Positions 36,842 through 48,756 of a stretch of DNA of 64,000 bases are shown piece after piece. Origin of the DNA: Zhengitettix transpicula (lineage: Eukaryota > Arthropoda > Insecta > Orthoptera > Tetrigidae); contig JAYJMR010000015.1 in the NCBI GenBank assembly GCA_037074705.1, positions 1 to 64,000 on the forward strand, in the 5' to 3' direction. The number at the start of each line of letters is the position of its first letter. Within the stretch, counting starts at the first letter, position 1. The notes below the pieces were generated by a model. The model did no database searches, had not been told where the DNA came from, and was given only the letters and a program-made list of their open reading frames with translations. The translations under genes and the position numbers were made by a program.

Positions 36842-38155
36842 ATGTGTACCGTATGGTTTCGTGTAAATTTAAGTGATTATAAATATATCGATATCTTGTA
36901 CACTGTTAAAATATGTAACAGATATCTCGCTAATAAAGTACAGATTCTGCATATAAATTATGATTCGGCTATTTGTAACCTCTATGCTTGGTGTATCGTC
37001 ATAATTACGCATTGCATCGCAAACAAGTAGAGATATCTAAAAAAAACATACTTTATTTTATTCAAAAATAGATTTTAAACGAACATTTCGAGCTTTTCAG
37101 CAACATCATACAAATACTATTAAGGAAATAGGCTCTATTTTTACTTCCGATAAAGACAAATATTTCGAAAAGTTTTATTTGTATCAGAATTCTGATTTCA
37201 TAACAAATTTAAACAGTTTCGCTACATTAGGACGATTTTTTTGAGACAATTTAAAATATTTTTCAACGTCTAAGTGATGAATAACAAAAATTAACCGTAT
37301 TGTTCCGTGTAAATTTATGTGATTCAAAATATATCGATATCTTTTACACTGTTAAAATATCTAACTGATATCTCGCTAATACAGTACAGATTCTGCATAT
37401 AAATTGTGATTCGGCTATTTGTAACCTCTATTCTTGGAGTATCGTCATAATTACGCATTACATCGCAAAACAGTAGAGATATGTAAAAAAAACATACTTT
37501 ATTTTATTCAAAATTACATTTGAAACAAACATGCCGAGCTTTTTAGCCACATCATACGAATAATTTTTAAGAAAATTGCTCTACTTCTATTTCCGATAAA
37601 GAAAAAAATTACGAAAAGTTTTATTCGTATCAGACTTCAGATTACATAAAAAATTTACTCAATTTCGCTACATTAGGACGATTTTTTTCAGACTGATGAA
37701 TACCAAAATTATTTAGCGTATTGTTCTGTGTAAATTTATGTGATTCAAAATATATTGATATCTTGTACACTGTTAACATATCTAACAGATATCTCGCTAA
37801 TAAAGTACAGATTCTGCTTATACATTGCGATTCGTCTATTTGTAACCTCTATGCTTAGGGTAGCGTAACAGTTACGCATTACATCGCAAAACAGTAGAGA
37901 TATCTAAAAAAACATACTTTATTTTATTCAAAATTACATTTTAAACGAACATTTCAAGCTTTTCAGCCACATCATACGAATACGTTTTACGAAAATGGCT
38001 CTAATTCTATTTCCGATAAAGAAAAAAATTACGAAATGTTTCATTCGTATCAGAATTCTGATTACATAAAAAATTTACTCAATTTCGCTACATTAGGACG
38101 ATTTTTTTCAGACAATTTAAAATTTTTTTCTACGTCTAACTGATGAATAACAAAA
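36842..38155 (+). repeat. 1314-bp HOR unit: B-CAd-A' (copy 1, part 3)
   Basis: B 36842-37289 ('gtatggtttcg', 'aaattatgattcgg', 'actattaaggaaat', 'ctatttttacttcc'), CAd 37290-37707 ('gatatcttttacac', 'cagacttcagatt'), A' 37708-38155 ('aaatgtttcattcg'). CAd and A' differ in subtype from the third part of the later copies. Confidence 0.93.
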
Positions 38156-39497
38156 ATGTGTACCGTATGGTTCCGTGTAAATTTAAGTGATTATAAATAT
38201 ATCGATATCTTGTACACTGTTAAAATATGTAACAGATATCTCGCTAATAAAGTACAGATTCTGCATATAAATTGTGATTCGGCTATTTGTAACCTTTATG
38301 CTTGGTGTATCGTCATAATTACGCATTGCATCGCAAACAAGTAGAGATATCTAAAAAAAACATACTTTATTTTATTCAAAAATAGATTTTAAACGAACAT
38401 TTCGAGCTTTTCAGCAACATCATACAAATACTATTTAAGAAATAGGCTCTATTTCTACTTCCGATAAAGACAAATATTTCGAAAAGTTTTATTCGTATCA
38501 GAATTCTGATTTCATAACAAATTTAAACAGTTTCGCTACATTAGGACGATTTTTTTGAGACAATTTAAAATATTTTTCAACGTCTAAGTGATGAATAACA
38601 AAAATTAACCGTATTGTTCCGTGTAAATTTATGTGATTCAAAATATATCGATATCTTGTACACTGTTAAAATATCTAACTGATATCTCGCTAATACAGTA
38701 CAGATTCTGCATATAAATTGTGATTCGGCTATTTGTAACCTCTATTCTTGGAGTATCGTCATAATTACGCATTACATCGCAAAACAGTAGAGATATGTAA
38801 AAAAAACATACTTTATTTTATTCAAAATTACATTTGAAACAAACATGCCGAGCTTTTTAGCCACATCATACGAATACTTTTTAAGAAAATTGCTCTACTT
38901 CTAATCCTGAAAAAGAGAAATATTTCGAAAAGTTTTATTCGTATTAGAATTCTGATTTCATAAAAAATTTACGCATTTCCATTACATTAAGACGAATTTA
39001 TTGTAAAAACTTTAAATATTTTTGAACTTCTTACTGATGAATACCAAAATTATTTAGCGTATTGTTCTGTGTAAATTTATGTGATTCAAAATATATTGAT
39101 ATCTTGTACACTGTTAACATATCTAACAGATATCTCGCTAATAAAGTACAGATTCTGCTTATACATTGCGATTCGGCTATTTGTAACCTCTATGCTTAGG
39201 GTAGCGTAACAATTACGCATTACATCGCAAAACAGTAGAGATATCTAAAAAAAACATACTTTATTTTATTCAAAATTACATTTTAAACGAACATTTCAAG
39301 CTTTTCAGCCACATCATACGAATACTTTTTAAGAAAATGGCTCTACTTCTATTTCCGATAAAGAAAAAAATTACGAAAAGTTTTATTCGTATCAGAATTC
39401 TGATTACATAAAAAATTTACTCAATTTCGCTACGTTAGGACGATTTTTTTCAGACAATTTAAAATATTTTTCAACGTCTAACTGATGAATAACAAAA
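38156..39497 (+). repeat. 1342-bp HOR unit: B-C-A (copy 2, part 1)
   Basis: B 38156-38603 ('aacctttatgc'), C 38604-39048, A 39049-39497 ('gctacgttagg'). Matches 34185-35526 in all markers checked. Confidence 0.93.
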
Positions 39498-40811
39498 ATG
39501 TGTACCGTATTGTTCCGTGTAAATTTAAGTGATTATAAATATATCGATATCTTGTACACTGTTAAAATATGTAACAGATATCTCGCTAATAAAGTATAGA
39601 TTCTGCATATAAATTGTGATTCGGCTATTTGTAACCTCTATGCTTGGTGTATCGTCATAATTACGCATTGCATCGCAAACAAGTAGAGATATCTAAAAAA
39701 ACATACTTTATTTTATTCAAAAATAGATTTTAAACGAACATTTCGAGCTTTTCAGCAACATCATACAAATACTATTTAAGAAATAGGCTCTATTTCTACT
39801 TCCGATAAAGACAAATATTTCGAAAAGTTTTATTTGTATCAGAATTCTGATTTCATAACAAATTTAAACAGTTTCGCTACATTAGGACGATTTTTTTGAG
39901 ACAATTTAAAATATTTTTCATTGTCTAAGTGATGAATAACAAAAATTAACCGTATTGTTCCGTGTAAATTTATGTGATTCAAAATATATCGATATCTTGT
40001 ACACTGTTAAAATATCTAACTGATATCTCGCTAATACAGTACAGATTCTGCATATAAATTGTGATTCGGCTATTTGTAACCTCTATTCTTGGAGTATCGT
40101 CATAATTACGCATTACATCGCAAAACAGTAGAGATATGTAAAAAAAACATACTTTATTTTATTCAAAATTACATTTGAAACAAACATGCCGAGCTTTTTA
40201 GCCACATATTACGAATAATTTTTAAGAAAATTGCTCTACTTCTATTTCCGATAAAGAAAAAAATTACGAAAAGTTTTATTCGTATCAGAATTCTGATTAC
40301 ATAAAAAATTTACTCAATTTCGCTACATTAGGACGATTTTTTTCAGACTGATGAATACCAAAATTATTTAGCGTATTGTTCTGTGTAAATTTATGTGATT
40401 CAAAATATATTGATATCTTGTACACTGTTAACATATCTAACAGATATCTCGCTAATAAAGTACAGATTTTGCTTATACATTGCGATTCGTCTATTTGTAA
40501 CCTCTATGCTTAGTGTAGCGTAACAGTTACGCATTACATCGCTAAACAGTAGAGATATCTAAAAAAAACATTCTTTATTTTATTTAAAATTACATTTTAA
40601 ACGAACATTTCAAGCTTTTCAGCCACATCATACGAATACGTTTTACGAAAATGGCTCTAATTCTATTTCCGATAAAGAAAAAAATTACGAAATGTTTTAT
40701 TCGTATCAGAATTCTGATTACATAAAAAATTTACTCAATTTCGCTACATTAGGACGATTTTTTTCAGACAATTTAAAATATTTTTCAACGTCTAACTGAT
40801 GAATAACAAAA
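39498..40811 (+). repeat. 1314-bp HOR unit: B-CAd-A' (copy 2, part 2)
   Basis: B 39498-39944 (in-frame TAG from 'gtatagattc', 'ttcattgtctaag'), CAd 39945-40362 ('ccacatattacg'), A' 40363-40811 ('cagattttgc', 'gcttagtgtagcg', 'atcgctaaacag'). Confidence 0.93.
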
Positions 40812-42127
40812 ATGTGTACCGTATGGTTTCGTGTTTAATTTAAGTGATTATAAATATATCGATATCTTGTACACTGTTAAAATATGTAACAGATATCTCG
40901 CTAATAAAGTACAGATTCTGCATATAAATTATGATTCGGCTATTTGTAACCTCTATGCTTGGTGTATCGTCATAATTACGCATTGCATCGCAAACAAGTA
41001 GAGATATCTAAAAAAAACATACTTTATTTTATTCAAAAATAGATTTTAAACGAACATTTCGAGCTTTTCAGCAACATCATACAAATACTATTTAAGAAAT
41101 AGGCTCTATTTCTACTTCCGATAAAGACAAATATTTCGAAAAGTTTTATTTGTATTAGAATTCTGATTTCATAACAAATTTAAACAGTTTCGTAACATTA
41201 GGACGATTTTTTTGAGACAATTTAAAATATTTTTCAACGTCTAAGTGATGAATAACAAAAATTAACCGTATTGTTCCGTGTAAATTTATGTGATTCAAAA
41301 TATATCGATATCTTGTACACTGTTAAAATATCTAACTGATATCTCGCTAATACAGTACAGATTCTGCATATAAATTGTGATTCGGCTATTTGTAACCTCT
41401 ATTCTTGGAGTATCGTCATAATTACGCATTACATCGCAAAACAGTAGAGATATGTAAAAAAAACATACTTTATTTTATTCAAAATTACATTTGAAACAAA
41501 CATGCCGAGCTTTTTAGCCACATCATACGAATAATTTTTAAGAAAATTGCTCTACTTCTATTTCCGATAAAGAAAAAAATTACGAAAAGTTTTATTCGTA
41601 TCAGAATTCTGATTACATAAAAAATTTACTCAATTTCGCTACATTAGGACGATTTTTTTCAGACTGAAGAATACCAAAATTATTTAGCGTATTGTTCTGT
41701 GTAAATTTATGTGATTCAAAATATATTGATATCTTGTACACTGTTAACATATCTAACAGATATCTCGCTAATAAAGTACAGATTCTGCTTATACATTGCG
41801 ATTCGTCTATTTGTAACCTCTATGCTTAGGGTAGCGTAACAGTTACGCATTACATCGCAAAACAGTAGAGATATCTAAAAAAAACATACTTTATTTTATT
41901 TAAAATTACATTTTAAACGAACATTTCAAGGTTTTCAGCCACATCATACGAATACGTTTTACGAAAATGGCTCTAATTCTATTTCCGATACAGAAAAAAA
42001 TTACGAAATGTTTTATTCGTATCAGAATTCTGATTACATAAAAAATTTACTCAATTTCGCTACATTAGGACGATTTTTTTCAGACAATTTAAAATTTTTT
42101 TCTACGTCTAACTGATGAATAACAAAA
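40812..42127 (+). repeat. 1316-bp HOR unit: B-CAd-A' (copy 2, part 3)
   Basis: B 40812-41260 ('gtatggtttcg', the private insertion 'gtgtttaattt' that breaks the frame, 'aaattatgattcgg', 'tgtattagaattc', 'tttcgtaacatt'), CAd 41261-41678 ('cagactgaagaatacc'), A' 41679-42127 ('caaggtttt', 'cgatacagaaa', 'aaaatttttttctacg'). Confidence 0.93.
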
Positions 42128-43469
42128 ATGTGTACCGTATGGTTCCGTGTAAATTTAAGTGATTATAAATATATCGATATCTTGTACACTGTTAAAATAT
42201 GTAACAGATATCTCGCTAATAAAGTACAGATTCTGCATATAAATTGTGATTCGGCTATTTGTAACCTTTATGCTTGGTGTATCGTCATAATTACGCATTG
42301 CATCGCAAACAAGTAGAGATATCTAAAAAAAACATACTTTATTTTATTCAAAAATAGATTTTAAACAAACATTTCGAGCTTTTCAGCAACATCATACAAA
42401 TACTATTTAAGAAATAGGCTCTATTTCTACTTCCGATAAAGACAAATATTTCGAAAAGTTTTATTCGTATCAGAATTCTGATTTCATAACAAATTTAAAC
42501 AGTTTCGCTACATTAGGACGATTTTTTTGAGACAATTTAAAATATTTTTCAACGTCTAAGTGATGAATAACAAAAATTAACCGTATTGTTCCGTGTAAAT
42601 TTATGTGATTCAAAATATATCGATATCTTGTACACTGTTAAAATATCTAACTGATATCTCGCTAATACAGTACAGATTCTGCATATAAATTGTGATTCGG
42701 CTATTTGTAACCTCTATTCTTGGAGTATCGTCATAATTACGCATTACATCGCAAAACAGTAGAGATATGTAAAAAAAACATACTTTATTTTATTCAAAAT
42801 TACATTTGAAACAAACATGCCGAGCTTTTTAGCCACATCATACGAATACTTTTTAAGAAAATTGCTCTACTTCTAATCCTGAAAAAGAGAAATATTTCGA
42901 AAAGTTTTATTCGTATTAGAATTCTGATTTCATAAAAAATTTACGCATTTCCATTACATTAAGACGAATTTATTGTAAAAACTTTAAATATTTTTGAACT
43001 TCTTACTGATGAATACCAAAATTATTTAGCGTATTGTTCTGTGTAAATTTATGTGATTCAAAATATATTGATATCTTGTACACTGTTAACATATCTAACA
43101 GATATCTCGCTAATAAAGTACAGATTCTGCTTATACATTGCGATTTGGCTATTTGTAACCTCTATGCTTAGGGTAGCGTAACAATTACGCATTACATCGC
43201 AAAACAGTAGAGATATCTAAAAAAAACATACTTTATTTTATTCAAAATTACATTTTAAACGAACATTTCAAGCTTTTCAGCCACATCATACGAATACTTT
43301 TTAAGAAAATGGCTCTACTTCTATTTCCGATAAAGAAAAAAATTACGAAAAGTTTTATTCGTATCAGAATTCTGATTACATAAAAAATTTACTCAATTTC
43401 GCTACGTTAGGACGATTTTTTTCAGACAATTTAAAATATTTTTCAACGTCTAACTGATGAATAACAAAA
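42128..43469 (+). repeat. 1342-bp HOR unit: B-C-A (copy 3, part 1)
   Basis: B 42128-42575 ('aacctttatgc', 'taaacaaacatttcg'), C 42576-43020, A 43021-43469 ('gcgatttggc', 'gctacgttagg'). Confidence 0.93.
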
Positions 43470-44784
43470 ATGTGTACCGTATTGTTCCGTGTAAATTTAA
43501 GTGATTATAAATATATCGATATCTTGTACACTGTTAAAATATGTAACAGATATCTCGCTAATAAAGTATAGATTCTGCATATAAATTGTGATTCGGCTAT
43601 TTGTAACCTCTATGCTTGGTGTATCGTCATAATTACGCATTGCATCGCAAACAAGTAGAGATATCTAAAAAAAACATACTTTATTTTATTCAAAAATAGA
43701 TTTTAAACGAACATTTCGAGCTTTTCAGCAACATCATACAAATACTATTTAAGAAATAGGCTCTATTTCTACTTCCGATAAAGACAAATATTTCGAAAAG
43801 TTTTATTTGTATCAGAATTCTGATTTCATAACAAATTTAAACAGTTTCGCTACATTAGGACGATTTTTTTGAGACAATTTAAAATATTTTTCATTGTCTA
43901 AGTGATGAATAACAAAAATTAACCGTATTGTTCCGTGTAAATTTATGTGATTCAAAATATATCGATATCTTGTACACTGTTAAAATATCTAACTGATATC
44001 TCGCTAATACAGTACAGATTCTGCATATAAATTGTGATTCGGCTATTTGTAACCTCTATTCTTGGAGTATCGTCATAATTACGCATTACATCGCAAAACA
44101 GTAGAGATATGTAAAAAAAACATACTTTATTTTATTCAAAATTACATTTGAAACAAACATGCCGAGCTTTTTAGCCACATATTACGAATAATTTTTAAGA
44201 AAATTGCTCTACTTCTATTTCCGATAAAGAAAAAAATTACGAAAAGTTTTATTCGTATCAGAATTCTGATTACATAAAAAATTTACTCAATTTCGCTACA
44301 TTAGGACGATTTTTTTCAGACTGATGAATACCAAAATTATTTAGCGTATTGTTCTGTGTAAATTTATGTGATTCAAAATATATTGATATCTTGTACACTG
44401 TTAACATATCTAACAGATATCTCGCTAATAAAGTACAGATTTTGCTTATACATTGCGATTCGTCTATTTGTAACCTCTATGCTTAGTGTAGCGTAACAGT
44501 TACGCATTACATCGCTAAACAGTAGAGATATCTAAAAAAAACATTCTTTATTTTATTTAAAATTACATTTTAAACGAACATTTCAAGCTTTTCAGCCACA
44601 TCATACGAATACGTTTTACGAAAATGGCTCTAATTCTATTTCCGATAAAGAAAAAAATTACGAAATGTTTTATTCGTATCAGAATTCTGATTACATAAAA
44701 AATTTACTCAATTTCGCTACATTAGGACGATTTTTTTCAGACAATTTAAAATATTTTTCAACGTCTAACTGATGAATAACAAAA
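43470..44784 (+). repeat. 1315-bp HOR unit: B-CAd-A' (copy 3, part 2; third part missing)
   Basis: B 43470-43917 (in-frame TAG, 'ttcattgtctaag'), CAd 43918-44335 ('ccacatattacg'), A' 44336-44784 ('gcttagtgtagcg', 'atcgctaaacag'). The next unit is a part-1 type, so this copy of the ~3971-bp repeat is one HOR unit short. Confidence 0.93.
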
Positions 44785-46126
44785 ATGTGTACCGTATGGT
44801 TTCGTGTAAATTTAAGTGATTATAAATATATCGATATCTTGTACACTGTTAAAATATGTAACAGATATCTCGCTAATAAAGTACAGATTCTGCATATAAA
44901 TTGTGATTCGGCTATTTGTAACCTCTATGCTTGGTGTATCGTCATAATTACGCATTGCATCGCAAACAAGTAGAGATATCTAAAAAAAACATACTGTATT
45001 TTATTCAAAAATAGATTTTAAACGAACATTTCGAGCTTTTCAGCAACATCATACAAATACTATTTAAGAAATAGGCTCTATTTCTACTTCCGATAAAGAC
45101 AAATATTTCGAAAAGTTTTATTCGTATCAGAATTCTGATTTCATAACAAATTTAAACAGTTTCGCTACATTAGGACGATTTTTTTGAGACAATTTAAAAT
45201 ATTTTTCAACGTCTAAGTGATGAATAACAAAAATTAACCGTATTGTTCCGTGTAAATTTATGTGATTCAAAATATATCGATATCTTGTACACTGTTAAAA
45301 TATCTAACTGATATCTCGCTAATACAGTACAGATTCTGCATATAAATTGTGATTCGGCTATTTGTAACCTCTATTCTTGGAGTATCGTCATAATTACGCA
45401 TTACATCGCAAAACAGTAGAGATATGTAAAAAAAACATACTTTATTTTATTCAAAATTACATTTGAAACAAACATGCCGAGCTTTTTAGCCACATCATAC
45501 GAATACTTTTTAAGAAAATTGCTCTACTTCTAATCCTGAAAAAGAGAAATATTTCGAAAAGTTTTATTCGTATTAGAATTCTGATTTCATAAAAAATTTA
45601 CGCATTTCCATTACATTAAGACGAATTTATTGTAAAAACTTTAAATATTTTTGAACTTCTTACTGATGAATACCAAAATTATTTAGCGTATTGTTCTGTG
45701 TAAATTTATGTGATTCAAAATATATTGATATCTTGTACACTGTTAACATATCTAACAGATATCTCGCTAATAAAGTACAGATTCTGCTTATACATTGCGA
45801 TTTGGCTATTTGTAACCTCTATGCTTAGGGTAGCGTAACAATTACGCATTACATCGCAAAACAGTAGAGATATCTAAAAAAAACATACTTTATTTTATTC
45901 AAAATTACATTTTAAACGAACATTTCAAGCTTTTCAGCCACATCATACGAATACTTTTTAAGAAAATGGCTCTACTTCTATTTCCGATAAAGAAAAAAAT
46001 TACGAAAAGTTTTATTCGTATCAGAATTCTGATTACATAAAAAATTTACTCAATTTCGCTACGTTAGGACGATTTTTTTCAGACAATTTAAAATATTTTT
46101 CAACGTCTAACTGATGAATAACAAAA
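44785..46126 (+). repeat. 1342-bp HOR unit with recombinant B (copy 4, part 1)
   Basis: B 44785-45232 begins like a part-3 B ('gtatggtttcg') but continues without the other part-3 markers ('aaattatg', 'tgtattag' and 'cgtaac' are absent) and is followed by full C. Private 'catactgtatt'. C 45233-45677; A 45678-46126 ('gcgatttggc', 'gctacgttagg'). The mosaic B is the likely crossover point. Confidence 0.92.
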
Positions 46127-47441
46127 ATGTGTACCGTATTGTTCCGTGTAAATTTAAGTGATTATAAATATATCGATATCTTGTACACTGTTAAAATATG
46201 TAACAGATATCTCGCTAATAAAGTATAGATTCTGCATATAAATTGTGATTCGGCTATTTGTAACCTCTATGCTTGGTGTATCGTCATAATTACGCATTGC
46301 ATCGCAAACAAGTAGAGATATCTAAAAAAAACATACTTTATTTTATTCAAAAATAGATTTTAAACGAACATTTCGAGCTTTTCAGCAACATCATACAAAT
46401 ACTATTTAAGAAATAGGCTCTATTTCTACTTCCGATAAAGACAAATATTTCGAAAAGTTTTATTTGTATCAGAATTCTGATTTCATAACAAATTTAAACA
46501 GTTTCGCTACATTAGGACGATTTTTTTGAGACAATTTAAAATATTTTTCATTGTCTAAGTGATGAATAACAAAAATTAACCGTATTGTTCCGTGTAAATT
46601 TATGTGATTCAAAATATATCGATATCTTGTACACTGTTAAAATATCTAACTGATATCTCGCTAATACAGTACAGATTCTGCATATAAATTGTGATTCGGC
46701 TATTTGTAACCTCTATTCTTGGAGTATCGTCATAATTACGCATTACATCGCAAAACAGTAGAGATATGTAAAAAAAACATACTTTATTTTATTCAAAATT
46801 ACATTTGAAACAAACATGCCGAGCTTTTTAGCCACATATTACGAATAATTTTTAAGAAAATTGCTCTACTTCTATTTCCGATAAAGAAAAAAATTACGAA
46901 AAGTTTTATTCGTATCAGAATTCTGATTACATAAAAAATTTACTCAATTTCGCTACATTAGGACGATTTTTTTCAGACTGATGAATACCAAAATTATTTA
47001 GCGTATTGTTCTGTGTAAATTTATGTGATTCAAAATATATTGATATCTTGTACACTGTTAACATATCTAACAGATATCTCGCTAATAAAGTACAGATTTT
47101 GCTTATACATTGCGATTCGTCTATTTGTAACCTCTATGCTTAGTGTAGCGTAACAGTTACGCATTACATCGCTAAACAGTAGAGATATCTAAAAAAAACA
47201 TTCTTTATTTTATTTAAAATTACATTTTAAACGAACATTTCAAGCTTTTCAGCCACATCATACGAATACGTTTTACGAAAATGGCTCTAATTCTATTTCC
47301 GATAAAGAAAAAAATTACGAAATGTTTTATTCGTATCAGAATTCTGATTACATAAAAAATTTACTCAATTTCGCTACATTAGGACGATTTTTTTCAGACA
47401 ATTTAAAATATTTTTCAACGTCTAACTGATGAATAACAAAA
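46127..47441 (+). repeat. 1315-bp HOR unit: B-CAd-A' (copy 4, part 2)
   Basis: B 46127-46574 (in-frame TAG, 'ttcattgtctaag'), CAd 46575-46992 ('ccacatattacg'), A' 46993-47441 ('gcttagtgtagcg', 'atcgctaaacag'). Confidence 0.93.
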
Positions 47442-48756
47442 ATGTGTACCGTATGGTTTCGTGTAAATTTAAGTGATTATAAATATATCGATATCTTGTA
47501 CACTGTTAAAATATGTAACAGATATCTCGCTAATAAAGTACAGATTCTGCATATAAATTATGATTCGGCTATTTGTAACCTCTATGCTTGGTGTATCGTC
47601 ATAATTACGCATTGCATCGCAAACAAGTAGAGATATCTAAAAAAAACATACTTTATTTTATTCAAAAATAGATTTTAAACGAACATTTCGAGCTTTTCAG
47701 CAACATCATACAAATACTATTTAAGAAATAGGCTCTATTTCTACTTCCGATAAAGACAAATATTTCGAAAAGTTTTATTTGTATTAGAATTCTGATTTCA
47801 TAACAAATTTAAACAGTTTCGTAACATTAGGACGATTTTTTTGAGACAATTTAAAATATTTTTCAACGTCTAAGTGATGAATAACAAAAATTAACCGTAT
47901 TGTTCCGTGTAAATTTATGTGATTCAAAATATATCGATATCTTGTACACTGTTAAAATATCTAACTGATATCTCGCTAATACAGTACAGATTCTGCATAT
48001 AAATTGTGATTCGGCTATTTGTAACCTCTATTCTTGGAGTATCGTCATAATTACGCATTACATCGCAAAACAGTAGAGATATGTAAAAAAAACATACTTT
48101 ATTTTATTCAAAATTACATTTGAAACAAACATGCCGAGCTTTTTAGCCACATCATACGAATAATTTTTAAGAAAATTGCTCTACTTCTATTTCCGATAAA
48201 GAAAAAAATTACGAAAAGTTTTATTCGTATCAGAATTCTGATTACATAAAAAATTTACTCAATTTCGCTACATTAGGACGATTTTTTTCAGACTGAAGAA
48301 TACCAAAATTATTTAGCGTATTGTTCTGTGTAAATTTATGTGATTCAAAATATATTGATATCTTGTACACTGTTAACATATCTAACAGATATCTCGCTAA
48401 TAAAGTACAGATTCTGCTTATACATTGCGATTCGTCTATTTGTAACCTCTATGCTTAGGGTAGCGTAACAGTTACGCATTACATCGCAAAACAGTAGAGA
48501 TATCTAAAAAAAACATACTTTATTTTATTTAAAATTACATTTTAAACGAACATTTCAAGGTTTTCAGCCACATCATACGAATACGTTTTACGAAAATGGC
48601 TCTAATTCTATTTCCGATACAGAAAAAAATTACGAAATGTTTTATTCGTATCAGAATTCTGATTACATAAAAAATTTACTCAATTTCGCTACATTAGGAC
48701 GATTTTTTTCAGACAATTTAAAATATTTTTCAACGTCTAACTGATGAATAACAAAA
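47442..48756 (+). repeat. 1315-bp HOR unit: B-CAd-A' (copy 4, part 3)
   Basis: B 47442-47889 ('gtatggtttcg', 'aaattatgattcgg', 'tgtattagaattc', 'tttcgtaacatt'), CAd 47890-48307 ('cagactgaagaatacc'), A' 48308-48756 ('caaggtttt', 'cgatacagaaa'). Closest to 40812-42127. Confidence 0.93.

Larger units (their letters stand above)
34185..48756 (+). repeat. ~3971-bp nine-monomer repeat, three full copies and one short copy
   Basis: Copies: 34185-38155 (3971 bp), 38156-42127 (3972), 42128-44784 (2657, third HOR unit missing), 44785-48756 (3972). The order is B-C-A, B-CAd-A', B-CAd-A'. Shared markers are 'gctacgttagg', the nonsense 'gtatagattc', 'ttcattgtctaag', 'ccacatattacg', 'atcgctaaacag' and 'gtatggtttcg'. 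Copies 3 and 4 also share 'gcgatttggc'; copies 2 to 4 share 'gcttagtgtagcg'. Confidence 0.9.
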
